Shown: positions 34,401-47,152 of the stretch, piece after piece | Layout of the letters: each line of letters starts with the position of its first letter | Numbering within the stretch: the stretch's first letter is position 1 | NCBI GenBank assembly: GCA_038501785.1 | Contig: JBAMJR010000168.1 | Span: forward strand, 1,306,001-1,370,000 | Direction: 5' to 3' | Length of the DNA: 64,000 bases | Source of the DNA: Myoxocephalus aenaeus | Taxonomy: Eukaryota; Chordata; Actinopteri; Perciformes; Cottidae | Program-made: the position numbers and the translations under genes | Notes under the pieces: model-generated | Told to the model about the DNA's origin: nothing | Database searches by the model: none | What the model saw: the letters and a program-made list of their open reading frames with translations, nothing else

Positions 34401-36174
34401 GGAACTCTGACGAGGTACTGCGACGAGGTAATATACAGCCATGTACACATACTTAATGGTAGAACAGTCATAACTGTGACGAGGTACTGTTGACGAGGAA
34501 CTGTGACGAGGTACTGTTGACGAGGAACTGTGACGAGGAACTGTGACAAGGTACTGTTGACGAGGAACTGTCACAAGGTAATGTGACGAGGAACTGCGAC
34601 GAGGTACTGTTGACGAGGAACTGTGAAGAGTAACTGCGATGAGGTACTGCGACGAGGTACTGCGACGAGTTACTGTTGACGAGGAACTGTGACGAGGTAC
34701 TGTTGACGAGGTACAGTGACAAGCTACTGTTGGCGAGGAACTGTGACGAGGTACGATGACGAGGAACTGCGACGAGGTACTGTGACGAGGTACCGCGATG
34801 AGGAACTCTGACGAGGTACTGCGACGAGGTAATATACAGCCATGTACACATACTTAATAGTAGAACAGTCATAACTGTGACGAGGTACTGTTGACGAGGA
34901 ACTGTGACGAGGTAGTGTTGACGAGGAACTGTGACGAGGAACTGTGACAAGGTACTGTTGACGAGGAACTGTCACAAGGTAATGTGACGAGAAACTGTGA
35001 CGAGGAACTGTGACGAGGTACTGTTGATGAGGAACTGTGACGAGGAACTGTGACGAGGAACTGCGACGAGGTACTGTTGGCGAGGAACTGTTGACGAGGA
35101 ACTGTGACAAGGTACTGTTGACGAGGAACTGTGACAAGGTACCGCGACGAGGAACTGTGACGAGGTACCGCGACGAGGAACTCTGACGAGGTACCGTGAC
35201 GAGGAACTCTGACGAGGTACTGTGACGAGGAACTGTGACGAGGTACTGCGACAAGGTACGTTGACAAGGAACTGTGACAAGGTAATGTGACGAGGAACTC
35301 CGACGAGGTACTGTGACGAGGTACCGCAATGAGGAACTCTGACGAGGTTCTGTGACGAGGTACTGCGACGAGGTACGTTGATGAGGAACTGTGACGAGGT
35401 ACTGTTGATGAGGAACTGTGACGAGGTACTGTTGATGAGGAACTGTGACGAGGTACTGCGACGACGTACTGCGACGACGTACTGCGACGACGTACTGCGA
35501 CGACGTACTGCGACGAGGAACTGCGACGAGGAACTGCGACGAGGTACGTTGACGAGGTACTGTGACAAGGTAATGTGACGAGGAACACTGACGAGGTACT
35601 GTGACGAGGTACGTTGACGAGGTACCGCGACGAGGAACTCTGACGAGGTACTCTGACAAGGTACTGTGACGAGGTACTGTTGACGAGGAAGTGTGACGAG
35701 GTACTGTGACGAGGGACTGTTGACGAGGAACTGTGACGAGGGACTGTTGACGAGGAACTGTCACGAGGTACTGTGACAAGGTAATGTGACGAGGAACTGT
35801 CACGAGGTACTGTTGACGAGGAACTGTGACAAGGTACTGTTGACGAGGAACTGTCACGAGGTACTGTGACAAGGTAATGTGACGAGGAACTCTGACGAGG
35901 TACGTTGACGAGGTACGTTGACGAGGAACTGTGACGAGGAACTGCGACGAGGTAAAATACAGCCATGTACACATACTTAATGGTAGAACAGTCATAACTG
36001 TGACGAGGTACTGTTGCCGAGGTACTGTGACGAGGAACTGTGACAAGGTACTGTTGACAAGGTACCGCGACGAGGAACTGTGAAGAGGTACCGCGACAAG
36101 CTACTGTTGACGAGGTACAGTGACAAGGTACTGTTGACGAGGAACTGTGACGAGAAACTGTGACGAGGAACTGT
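31427..36174. repeat. 4.7-kb higher-order minisatellite in ZNRF1 intron 1
   Basis: The basic units are 12-14 bp: GACGAGGAACTGT alternating with GACGAGGTACTGTT and variants. A distinct spacer reading ACAGCCATGTACACATACTT and then AATGGTAGAACAGTCATAAC interrupts the array at 31888, 33230, 33631, 34020, 34435, 34836 and 35959. The five middle spacers are 401, 389, 415 and 401 bp apart, and the intervening DNA is nearly identical. This is a true higher-order repeat, recently amplified in the centre and more diverged at the ends. Minus-strand open frames rich in QYLVTVPR/HSSSST arise only from the unit and encode no known protein. Confidence 0.96.
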
Positions 36175-36789
36175 GCCAAATCATTTCAACTGTCCTGAAG
36201 TCAGTGTAAAGCTTCCACAATGGCCCAAGTGGTTATTTGCACACAAACACACAACGCAAATGATTAGGAAATAACTCCATCAGTGGTGTGTTATTTGTAT
36301 ATGTTTTAATACGTTTTAAACGGAATCAGCTGTTAGTCTCACAAGTATTGTACAAGAATCAGAGGTTCGGTAGTTTTACAATTGGTCAGGTTACACACAT
36401 GGACAAATTCACTACACACACACACACACACACGCACACGCACACGCACACACGGGCACCTGGCCCACTTTTCCCTTGCCTGCTATTTTCAGATGCTCCA
36501 TAGGGACGAGCAGAGGGAGAGATGGAGGAAATGAGCGAAAAAGAGGTGCAGAAGGAAGGTGAGCGAGTCCAGGCATTTAAGGAGGAACGAAGGGTTATGA
36601 TACACAGTCCAGCAGGGAGGGGTGTGTGTGTGTGTATGTGTGTGAGTGTGTATGCATTTGCCTTTAGATTCAGCCAAGCACCACAAATCCTTGAGGACTT
36701 TTCATATCCAAGGAGCGCTTAAGGTCAGATAGGGACGAAAATAAATCAAAGTACTGGATCATAAATTAATTATAGTGGTGCCTATGTGA

Positions 36790-36887
<98 letters not shown>

Positions 36888-36987
36888 CAACAACTTGTGC
36901 CAGTAATCCTGCAGCGCACAATACTGTGCAGATGTGGTTTATGTCGAATTGGCACATTTCTCTCAGTTCTGTTTCTTGATGTCATCG
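36175..36987. other. ZNRF1 intron 1 with two microsatellites
   Basis: (CA)n at 36412-36454 and a long (GT)n at 36790-36883 (about 46 units). No coding exon is recognised. Confidence 0.7.
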
Positions 36988-37115
36988 TGTGGCCTGCAGG
37001 AGAAGCCGGCCCTCTGGTGACCGGCGGCGGGGGGGGCGCTCTGACCCGGCCCCACCGAGGCGCGCCGGACCAAGGGCCGCTGGGAGGCCCACGTCATGTT
37101 CCATCCTGAAGTGTG
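36988..37115. other. Isolated GC/CpG-rich block, unassigned
   Basis: About 125 bp rich in CpG (GGCGGCGGGGGGGGCGCTC, CCACCGAGGCGCGCCGG) in otherwise AT-rich intronic DNA. It is preceded by a good acceptor-like TGTGGCCTGCAG. None of the three plus frames is open without stops and recognisable, so an exon is not claimed. It could be a small CpG island or part of an unrecognised element. Confidence 0.4.
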
Positions 37116-39514
37116 TGTCTGCGCCGCCATCAACACGTTGAGATGAAAATGTTTTTTTTGTGGTGCTCTTTGTCATTTAGGCTCATCAAGTGTGTTTGTT
37201 CTTTTAGTACAAATCTGAGCTCATACAGTTCTAAATAATCTTTGTAAAAGGCTAGTGGATAGAGTGGACACTTTGACTAACTAAATGCCATTATGTTATT
37301 GATTACTTTTTTAACTGAAATATGCAGCTAAACCTTAAAGTTATAATGTCACTTATATACAGTATATGGCTTCTTCTTTGGATGATGATAAGTGACAATG
37401 ACAACAATGACGCTGACATAAACCTATATACTCATGTATATATTGCTGCTGTTTGGTATTTATGAATATATTTATTATACACTTGATACATATATATTTT
37501 TATATATGTTCCACCTAGCTCTACCTAGTCTACTCCATCCGTCCTCGTCTGGTTAAACAACAAACAACAAACAACAAAATGTGCTGATAACATTTTTGCT
37601 AGGTTGCCAAACCGCCTGAGTTAGCCGTTTGCTAAGTGGATACTTCCTTCTCAAGCTAAACTACATGAATACTATAACTCTGAACACACGTTTCTCCATG
37701 TGTGCAGCTATAAATAGGAATACAATAATTTAAAGTTGGGTTTTAGAAGTCATTTGGTCCCCTAAAGCTTCTGGTTTCAGCAATTCACGTAACAGCTAAC
37801 GGTGCTACCATGACTTCCTGTTTGTATAACGCTACAGATTTTTCCTAATCAATTTAGACAACACGAGAATTTAGGAAGGACTTCACACACAAATTAGACG
37901 TAGATTGGAAAAGTTCAGAAACAAAAGTAAAGTTGCACATTACACCCATTTAGCGGTAAGGACTCTGGGTCTGCATTTAGACGAGGAACCCAGTTTAAAC
38001 AAAGATCATTCACATTTTTAAAGCAGCAATGCTCGTGTCCATGTGCCTTTGGTGCTGCATGTATTTCCCTTCTAGCATTGCGAGCGCACGCTTCCACTAA
38101 ACGGATTGTGGTGTCATCCTGTTTTTCTGTCGGCCCTCTGTGATGTTTTAGTGATGAAAAACTTCAGTGAATCAAAGTTGCAGAGCAGCGCTTTGCTGTG
38201 ATACAATAATTAGCATTCAGCGGGCATTTGGGGATCAAAGCAGAATAATGACTCAAATGCTAAATCGGAGGTAGGGCTTTGGGTTTGGATTCTTCGGCAG
38301 CTGGATCCTCTGGGATGATGGTGTCTCATTAAATTATGATTTCTGTCAACCACCACATGATCAGCAGCTTTGCCGGATGGGTCACATTTAAAGACAGATG
38401 ATTTTTCATAAACTATAGCAAACACAACTGTATGTTTGAAACGTAAAGAGCAAGCTGGAATGCCGCCCAGAAGAATCGTGATATTTTATGTTTTTACCGA
38501 TTGCTGATAATTGTGATGCAACTGTCTCCAGGAGACGAGCACGAATCAGACTTGGAACATTTGTTTTGGCAGAACATTTTTCCAACAGCAGATGGATTCT
38601 TGAAAACTTCTTTGTCACACTTCTACAACACGTTTTGGTGAATATGAAAAGGTGAGATATTAACTACAGCATATCTATTCAAAATTACAACAACAGAAAC
38701 AACCAATTAGAGGAAAAGTATTGGAAAACATATTAATGCTCTGAATTAAAAATGATCCATCTTGATCATCATAATCATAATGTTGATACCAATCACAACC
38801 CAATGAGGTGGCTCTACTTTGACCTATCTCAGCTCATCCAATGTAATAGACCGAGCACTAACCCCAACATGTTAACCTTCAATTATAAACCGTTAATATG
38901 AAACAGGGGCGTTTCTAGGATCCAAGGAAAGGGGGGGGGGGCTTAGCCCCTAGAGAATAGGCATGTGCGCGGTAATTTTTTTTGGGGCCCATTTGGGGCC
39001 GCGGATATCCATTGTTTCAGACAGTTCATAGATTGGTTCAATCAGAAAGAGTGTGATTTTGCTCTGTAGTTTTGCTTGCATTCATTCAGTATATGGTAAG
39101 AGAAGAGACAGAATTTCAGGGTCGTAGTGAACACAAATATGAACTTTTCTCAAATAACGAGAGAGAAATACTTTTCCTGCTTGTAAAGGAAAGACGGATA
39201 AACTAGCTTTCATATCTCCATCACTCCCAAATCCAATGGATGGAGAACGGACCTGACAGTGTCAACTTTTGAGTTGTTTACTTGTTTTATTTTGAGCAGA
39301 AGGGAATAAGATCAACATTTACATCTATTTTGTTGTCTGTGTAGTTTTTACAAACCAGTGATATTTTATGCTCATTTGGACACTATCACTGAGATAAAGA
39401 TGAACTAGTTTAGTGTCAAATATAACATTCAATAGAAGAAAAAAACATGAATTACACAAATAAAAATAAACACATTTCAAGTGCATCTTAATTATCGAAT
39501 TATAAATATTGCAT
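37116..39514. other. ZNRF1 intron 1, no gene seen
   Basis: AT-rich unique-looking DNA. A block at 38910-39010 (GGGGCGTTTCTAGGATCC, a G11 run and TTTGGGGCCCATTTGGGG) has the look of a dispersed DNA element end, but a second end is not visible. Confidence 0.45.
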
Positions 39515-40660
39515 AATGGTACTCCTTGGTATAGTTTACTATGATTTAAACTCCTTGGTATACTTTACTTAAGCAATAAGGTACGAGAGGCAGTACTGTG
39601 TCGTGCAATAATGTACTGTTCAAGGGAGTTGTTAGGCCCGACGCGCAGCGGAGGGCCGGCAAACCCTTGAACTGTTGAAAGCAGGGTGGAGGATGACGCT
39701 CAGCCACCGATGTAAAGAAGTGCTCTCGCTGCTTCTGTCCTTCTTTTCTCCGTCATTTTTCTCCTCCATGATGTTTAGAGAACTTGCCTCGCGTCGGGAA
39801 ATTACCAACGTAATTATCTCTCACTGGAAATTATCACGATTTTGTGATCAAACCCTTTTCATTCCTCGTCTTTAGGTTAGGGAGGAAGTGACGTGTGTGT
39901 TGTCGTTCGTTATGCTAGTGTGGGGGACGCTACGTGAGCTTGTTAGCTGTTCCGTTTGAGCTACTGTCAGCGAAGAGCCCCGTTGCAATACTGTGAACAC
40001 TCAAGCAATAAACCTGCAAGTTAAGGAAACCAACGTCTGCGAGTCGTTACTGCGGACGTGACAATATCAAAGTTTACACCAAACATGTTTTTAACTGTCA
40101 AGCTTGAAACGGCAACTAACTGTTAGGGGTGTGTGGTGTAGCGGACCCAAACGCAACACACGCAGCAGTACAGTTCCACGGGCGGACTTTATTTAAAGTA
40201 AACAAGACACCACAAACAGATACAAACGAATGCTACCGGTCAGGTCCAGCGAACACAGGAGATCCACCTCTCCTGCTCCAGAGTCGGGAGGGCAACTCAA
40301 CCGCTCGTGTGACCAATTCTTACAAAGTAACAACCCGACAATAAGCCGGGTCACGCTGTGGACTTTTAATCACCTGCCGGTGATCAAGGCAACGGCCAAC
40401 AGCTGGGATGAAGGAGCCGCCCTCCTTCATCGTGGCAGTGGGCGGAAACCAGGAGGAGAAACTGTAGACTAAAGAGCGGACCGAGAATCCAACACTAACG
40501 GTCGCGCAATTTAAATCTAGCTGTTATTTTAAGTGCGCACTGATATGGAACGCTCTAAATGTAAACAGGCTGTACAGTACTTTATGGCTGAATAAAGTAC
40601 ACCCCGTGACTCACTCTCAACCAATCAGAATGCTTGATTTGATCTACCCGTATTATAATA
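39515..40660. mobile_element. Probable insertion splitting the 29-bp array
   Basis: Two 29-bp-array units (CTCCTTGGTATAGTTTACT) occur at about 39520-39570. The array resumes only at 40661. The 1.1-kb interval between is different and more CpG-rich (GGCCCGACGCGCAGCGGAGG at 39636; a GCGGACCCAAACGCAACAC block near 40140 that looks like a dispersed repeat). I infer a transposon insertion, perhaps nested, but no matching termini are convincing. Confidence 0.4.
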
Positions 40661-41929
40661 TGAGATAAACTCCTTGGTATACTTTACTATGAGATAAACT
40701 CTTTGGTGTAGTTTACTATGAGATAAACTCCTTGGTGTAGTTTACTATGAGATAAACTCCTTGGTGTAGTTTACTATGAGATAAACTCTTTGGTGTAGTT
40801 TACTATGAGATAAACTCCTTGGTATAGTTTACTATGAGATAAACTCCTTGGTATAGTTTACTATGAGATAAACTCCTTGGTATAGTTTACTGTGAGATAA
40901 ACTCCTTGGTGTAGTTTACTGTGAGATAAACTCTTTGGTATAGTTTACTATGAGATAAACTCCTTGGTATAGTTTACTATGAGATAAACTCCTTGGTATA
41001 GTTTACTATGAGATAAACTCCTTGGTGTAGTTTACTATGAGATAAACTCCTTGGTGTAGTTTACTATGAGATAAACTCCTTGGTATAGTTTACTATGCGA
41101 TAAACTCCTTGGTGTAGTTTACTATGAGATAAACTCCTTGGTGTAGTTTACTATGAGATAAACTCCTTGGTATAGTTTACTATGAGATAAACTCCTTGGT
41201 GTAGTTTACTATGAGATAAACTCCTTGGTGTAGTTTACTATGAGATAAACTCCTTGGTATAGTTTACTATGCGATAAACTCCTTGGTATAGTTTACTATG
41301 AGATAAACTCCTTGGTGTAGTTTACTATGAGATAAACTCCTTGGTGTAGTTTACTATGAGATAAACTCCTTGGTATAGTTTACTATGAGATAAACTCCTT
41401 GGTATAGTTTACTATGAGATAAACTCCTTGGTATAGTTTACTATGAGATAAACTCCTTGGTATAGTTTACTATGAGATAAACTCCTTGGTATAGTTTACT
41501 ATGAGATAAACTCCTTGGTATAGTTTACTATGAGATAAACTCCTTGGTATAGTTTACTATGAGATAAACTCCTTGGTGTAGTTTACTATGAGATAAACTC
41601 CTTGGTATAGTTTACTATGAGATAAACTCCTTGGTATAGTTTACTATGAGATAAACTCCTTGGTATAGTTTACTATGAGATAAACTCCTTGGTATAGTTT
41701 ACTATGAGATAAACTCCTTGGTATAGTTTACTATGAGATAAACTCCTTGGTATAGTTTACTATGAGATAAACTCCTTGGTATAGTTTACTATGAGATAAA
41801 CTCCTTGGTATAGTTTACTATGAGATAAACTCCTTGGTATAGTTTACTATGAGATAAACTCCTTGGTATAGTTTACTATGAGATAAACTCCTTGGTGTAG
41901 TTTACTTGGAGATAAACTCATTGGTATAA
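40661..41929. repeat. 29-bp minisatellite, about 43 copies
   Basis: The unit is GAGATAAACTCCTTGG followed by TATAGTTTACTAT. The main variation is TATAG versus TGTAG and CTCC versus CTCT. Copies in the second half are almost perfectly identical, which points to recent expansion. Confidence 0.97.
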
Positions 41930-42623
41930 TCCTGCTGTGGTTGATGAGAGACGTTACTTGGCAGAGTGAGAAAGCCAGCGCAGCAGCCTCCCCAAGGTCC
42001 TAGTGCCCTATAGTTAAGTGGGCTATTGGATTGTAATTTGAAGGGGAGAAAACATACAAACCAGAACGCACACACATATGTAGCATGTTAGAGTTATAAA
42101 TAACTTGTCCATGTGAGAAACAATAGTTACAATTATTTGGGGGGGCTGAAGAACGTTTTAGATTCTAAAACGGGCCTAACAACACCTCTGATATGAAACC
42201 ATAGTTTACTATATTAACGGTCAGTTAAAATACTCTTCTACACAAAGAAATGAGAGGGCACTCATTAGGATGTATTACAAATTGCAGAGAAAGGGGCCAC
42301 ATGGTCTTAGTGGTATTTTGATGATTTTTCATATGTTATTTCTAAAACCCAATCAATAAAAAGACTGTCGATTTATCAAAACAATTTCAAGCTAAATGAA
42401 ACAAAATGTGTGCAAAATACTTGTCAAATTGATTCTCTTTATCAGTCGATTCTTTTAGGAAATGATTCAACCGGACATGAAATATAGATGACTACATGCG
42501 AGCATGTCTGATTACGTTCAGTGTGTAGAATGTAGTCTCGTGTAAACTCCAACAAATCACAGTAAACTTGCTCTAAACGTGGATTCTAGAAAACATGCAT
42601 GTATTGAGAATAGATTGTTGTAC
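41930..42623. other. ZNRF1 intron 1, no gene seen
   Basis: No gene or clear element. A GGCCTAACAACACCTCTG sequence at 42173 pairs in content with GTTGTTAGGCCCG at 39628 and may be the other edge of a dispersed element. Confidence 0.4.
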
Positions 42624-42991
42624 ATAACATACGCACACACGCAACATTCGCACATGCAACATACGCACACACAACATACGCACACGCAACATACGCACAC
42701 ACAACATACGCACACGCAACATACGCACACACAACATATGCACACGCAACATACGCACATGCACACACAACATACACACACGCAACATTCGCACATGCAA
42801 CATACGCACACACAACATACGCACACGCAACATACGCACACGCAATATACGCACATGCACACGCAAAATACGCACATGCACACGCAACATACGCACACGC
42901 AACATACGCACACGCAACATACGCACACGCAACATACGCACATGCAACATACACACACGCAACATACACACACGCAACATACGCACACGCA
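42624..42991. repeat. 15-bp minisatellite (AACATACGCACACGC)n
   Basis: About 24 units with variants ACATGC, ACACAC and TTCGC. Open frames on both strands with Cys/Val or His/Thr are artefacts of the unit. Confidence 0.95.
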
Positions 42992-43114
42992 CACCTTGCA
43001 TGACTATGCAATAACCACAGTGAGAGGCTGAATAGATGGAGCCGTCACACACTCTGAGCTGAAGTGCTATTAAATGGTCCCATGGAGACTTATTCTTGTC
43101 AATCCCTGCACAGA

Positions 43115-43128
43115 CAACACACACACAC

Positions 43129-43196
<68 letters not shown>
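43115..43196. repeat. (CA)n microsatellite
   Basis: About 40 CA units with one CG. Confidence 0.98.
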
Positions 43197-43198
<2 letters not shown>

Positions 43199-44011
43199 CT
43201 CAGGCGAGGTCACTCAACTCAATCTCTGGCCGATGCATATTTCATCACTCGGCCTGAGACCTGACGGAGCTCCCAGATGTCCACTGATGAAGACTTGAAG
43301 AGGAACAGCGTACGGTATGCAGCGGGAAGGGGAGCTCCAGATGAACCGCCAGCTTTACTGGGTATGAAATGTTTGCACAGATTGGTGCTTTTTGTGCCCG
43401 CGCTGCAGCCGGCAGAGAGCTGCTGTATTTGCTGTCAAAGGTTCAGTCTCAATCGATTTAATCTCCAGGACACACACGTCTGGGGTTTCATCACAGAGAC
43501 AAGAGCATGTTAAAATCCACTTTCCAACAGTGCCCGAGTTGTCTTAATATCCCTGATCACGTTGTTTTGCGACTGATACGATTGCTCATCTCGTGTGGAG
43601 GACATAGCAGGCCTCAGAACATTACATTACATTTCCTCCCCACCTACTCCTCCACCTTCACCTGGTCAGTCAACTCTACCCGTCAGAATCATGACGGGAA
43701 CATCTCTAAAGCCACATCGCGTCAGGCCTCGAGCAATGCTTTGCTATTCACGTATTTCTGTGCGCACAGCTGCATGGATACGGAAAAACTGGATAGATAT
43801 TTTACACTTTGCTTGAGGTGGTTCTTGCCTCGGTCGACAAAGAGATAAACGGTTGATGAATGCATCATGGGAACTCCTTTCTGACTGATTTAGATGTAGA
43901 AGTCCCAAGACAACAGATCCCCTACGTGAGTCCTTGACTTTTAGATTTCCATTTCCACAAGGTAGATGTTGATATACTGTAGGGAGGGACTGCTGTTGAC
44001 ATAGTTACCAC
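43197..44011. other. ZNRF1 intron 1, no gene seen
   Basis: Unique-looking sequence. An open plus-strand frame of 113 codons at 43507 has no recognisable domain, no good splice context and no relative known to me. Confidence 0.45.
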
Positions 44012-44014
44012 CAC

Positions 44015-44058
<44 letters not shown>

Positions 44059-44187
44059 TGTGTCATTTTTAGCTGGATTCTCAGAAGACACTCAGCGCTG
44101 AAAAAAAAACACTTGAGTCTCTCTGCTCTTTAAAATGGCCGTTAATCAGACAGGCCACAGGTGCCTCTCCTCCTATCTGCCCTTGGG

Positions 44188-44277
<90 letters not shown>

Positions 44278-44391
44278 GTTTATGAACGAGAGACAGAGAG
44301 GGAGGGTGACGAAGAAAGCTCCGAATCATCGTCACAAGGGAGAGCAGATTGTCTTTAAAATTCAAGACAAAGGCTGGTGGTGATGCAGAAG

Positions 44392-44473
<82 letters not shown>

Positions 44474-44628
44474 TGTGTGTGTGTTGATGAACAACCATTC
44501 AGATGTTAAAAGATGTGTTTACGAGGCTAAAGGTAATCACGACACAGACCAGTAAGAGCCTCGCCACAATTGCGTTTGTAATGTTGCCTTCTGCGGTCCC
44601 CGCCATGAGATTGCGTCCTCAAAAAACA

Positions 44629-44669
<41 letters not shown>

Positions 44670-44674
44670 ACAGA
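44012..44674. repeat. Cluster of four CA/GT microsatellites
   Basis: (CA)n at 44012-44055, (GT)n at 44190-44279, (GT)n at 44395-44484 ending in GTGC tetranucleotides, and (CA)n at 44626-44672. The opposed orientation of the CA and GT tracts could allow them to pair when single-stranded. Confidence 0.95.
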
Positions 44675-45422
44675 GCAGCAGCAGTCAAGTCGCCGCTTCC
44701 TCCCATCCATCTTCTGTCCGGTGCAGGTAGAGGTCAAACAAGCCACGCCCATTAACTGGCTGCTGCGTGATTCAGGAACGTGAATGAGTTCCAGGGTTTT
44801 ATTCATTCATTCACGTTCTTTATTTCTGCTCCCGTCTCTCATACCGCTCTGCTGACAGGACATGAGGCTGTTGGGGTCTGGGAGCGGTGGTGGGTGTTCC
44901 CTAATGCGCACCGTCGCTGGGATTTCAGGGTCGTTGTGCGTTGATTAAGAAAGGAATGTTTCTGCAAGATAATGTTTCACTTTGTTCATTGCGTTTCTCA
45001 GCAGTTAAAACGTACCGAAGGAGAAGCTGATTAGAAGAAGATGGAATGGGATGCGAACTAGCAGCATTCTAAAAGGCTGTTGCTTTGTTTGAGAGGCTTG
45101 TGCCGCTTCCTGGCGGTAAATGCCACAGCTGATCGAAGCCCCTCTCATGAGCGTGTGACCCAGAGACAGATACCGCTCAGATAATGACATACTTACTGGC
45201 TCGTGTGGAACAATGATGGCCAGTTGCTGCTAGCGGGCCTATTTGATCTAGGATGACAAAACCAGAGAATTTTTAAACAGAATTTAAAAATGAATTCTTC
45301 TTCGAGACAGATTGGCCATTCATAGCGTAGCAGCTAGCTAGCTAGCTAGCTCTGCCCCACAGACTCTCATGTCATGACTTCAGATGTTCTTCATGTTCAG
45401 GCTGCTTTAGTGGATTTGGAGC
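44675..45422. other. ZNRF1 intron 1, no gene seen
   Basis: No element recognised apart from a short (CTAG)n run, GCTAGCTAGCTAGCTAGC, near 45332. Confidence 0.45.
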
Positions 45423-45750
45423 TACCGTAAAAGTCAGGGTTACAAGGCGCTCCTACATCCGGTCAGTGTCCCGCTGTATTAAGCTAGAAGGAGCGCTAGC
45501 TAGCGCTGCTGCTAGCTCCCCGCTCCTGCTGCTAGTTCCCCGCTGCTGCTGCTACTGCCCGCGTCCCCTCTGCCCAAGTCGGGTGTCGAGCCAGGGCTGG
45601 TCCCGCTACCTTCGGTGGTTGTCGGGGAGCTAGCGGAGCGCTAGCGGAAGTTAGCGGGGAACTAGCATGAGCGGCAGCTGGCTACAGCGGGGAGCAAACG
45701 GGGACACTGACCGAAGGTAGTAGCGGCGTGTAACCCGACTTTTACGATAG
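45423..45750. mobile_element. Fold-back (MITE-like) element
   Basis: The left end CTACCGTAAAAGTCAGGGTT is matched by the right end, which reverse-complements to CTATCGTAAAAGTCGGGTT. The pairing continues inwards through CGGTCAGTGTCCC and GCTAGTTCCCCGCT-type blocks. Almost the whole 328 bp can fold on itself around a centre near 45600. No coding capacity is seen and the target duplication is not clear. Confidence 0.7.
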
Positions 45751-46899
45751 TTAAGGTTAAACGTTGTGTGATACTAGTCACCAGGAAGATATATATGTTC
45801 TTAAAACGTTACGTTTCTAAAACTAGTGTTAGCCCTTCTATGCTAAGCTAGCCCCTGAAGGTATACTGAATGTCTACACATGATCCTTTTGTTTTTTAAT
45901 GATTGTAACCCACCCTACAGTTCCTTCATGTCCTCGTCTTCTGTCTGGATCTCCAGGTGATGAGGTGGTTCACTTCTACTGTATCTGTAGCTTTAGCTTC
46001 TATCTTGATCTTTTTAACCTGTTTTCACTGCTGATAACCTGATATATCCTTCAAACGCATGTTGTGGACCCTCCTGTTTGCTTCTCTCCGGATTTCTTTT
46101 TGGATTTTCCATGAATTAGATATGTTTTATCAGAGACTACAGTTAGTGTCAGTGTGGGCTCTGTGGTTTTAGCACTGGTGGTAAGAGTGATTGTTTCTGT
46201 ATATGCTTGTAGGACAGCAGTTGCACAAAGAGCTGCCAGTACTGATTCTGGGTATAATTTGTGTCTAAAGGTTTTCTGTTAAGTGGTCTTCATGTAAAAA
46301 CAAGACAATTTTGGAGTGCAAGCAGATTAATGTTTGGTAGAGTGATCAACATGGCAGACAGTTCATCTTTGGTAGTTTATTGCTCGTTATAATTTATATA
46401 ATTGTGGTTGTCAAAGTGTGGTCTGGGGATTTCTAGACGACCTCGATGACGTTCATTTGCTACATTAATATTCAAAAATGGATTAGTCTGGAAAACTGTT
46501 TCCTAGCACTGAACATTTTAGATGGCGTATAATTTCTCACCTGCTCTCAAAACACCAGAACTTCATGAATTATTAAAACAGATTGTTTTTCCAACTACCT
46601 GGCCTATTTCCCAATGTTGTTCAGAACCTGGAGGCTAGTTTAGGAGATATGGATGTATCCAGAGCAGAGGAAACAGCATGTGTGAGCCTTGCCAGTATCC
46701 GTGTAACAGTTACACAAAGTACAATTTCATAGATTGGCAATAAGAAACGGCAAAATACATTTAAATATGTTTAAACTAACTATGCAAGGGGGGCAACCGC
46801 ACATAAAAGAAAGCATAACATGAAGATAAAAAGACGACACTAAGGCACAAACAAAAAATGCCATATTTAAATACATTTGCCACTTTCTCATTACACTTT
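45751..46899. other. ZNRF1 intron 1, no gene seen
   Basis: AT-rich unique-looking DNA. No exon or repeat is recognised. Confidence 0.5.
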
Positions 46900-47112
46900 C
46901 ACATACACCTGCAGTACACTTGTTATAACTTACATACACTTGTATAGTTATCTGTTTGTCTGTGCACTTTATTTCATATTTTATATTCTATTTTAAATGT
47001 AATATGTTTCTATTTCTTGCACTGTGTTGATTGTTGTTGTTTGTCTCATGTATGCACAACCCGCCAAGACAAATTCCTACCTGGCAAATACATGATTCTG
47101 ATTCTAATTCTG
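46900..47112 (+). mobile_element. 5'-truncated LINE 3' end (Rex1/L2-like tail)
   Basis: It shares GATTGTTGTTTGTCTC, TGTATGCAC and the terminal CTGATTCTGATTCT-type hexamer tail with the 3' end of the LINE at 58680-58830, at lower identity. It has only untranslated sequence and no ORF. Confidence 0.65.
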
Positions 47113-47152
47113 AGAAACTCTGATTGTGTAATTATAAACATATATCACAGGT

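Noticed and set aside
31490..36179. Several minus-strand frames of 150-527 codons (QYLVTVPR, HSSSST, SQFLVNST repeats)
   Set aside because: Composed of the 12-14-bp minisatellite units only; frames change with every indel and no known fold or signal is present.
42557..43196. Cys-Val and His-Thr repeat frames
   Set aside because: Translation of CA/GT and 15-bp arrays.
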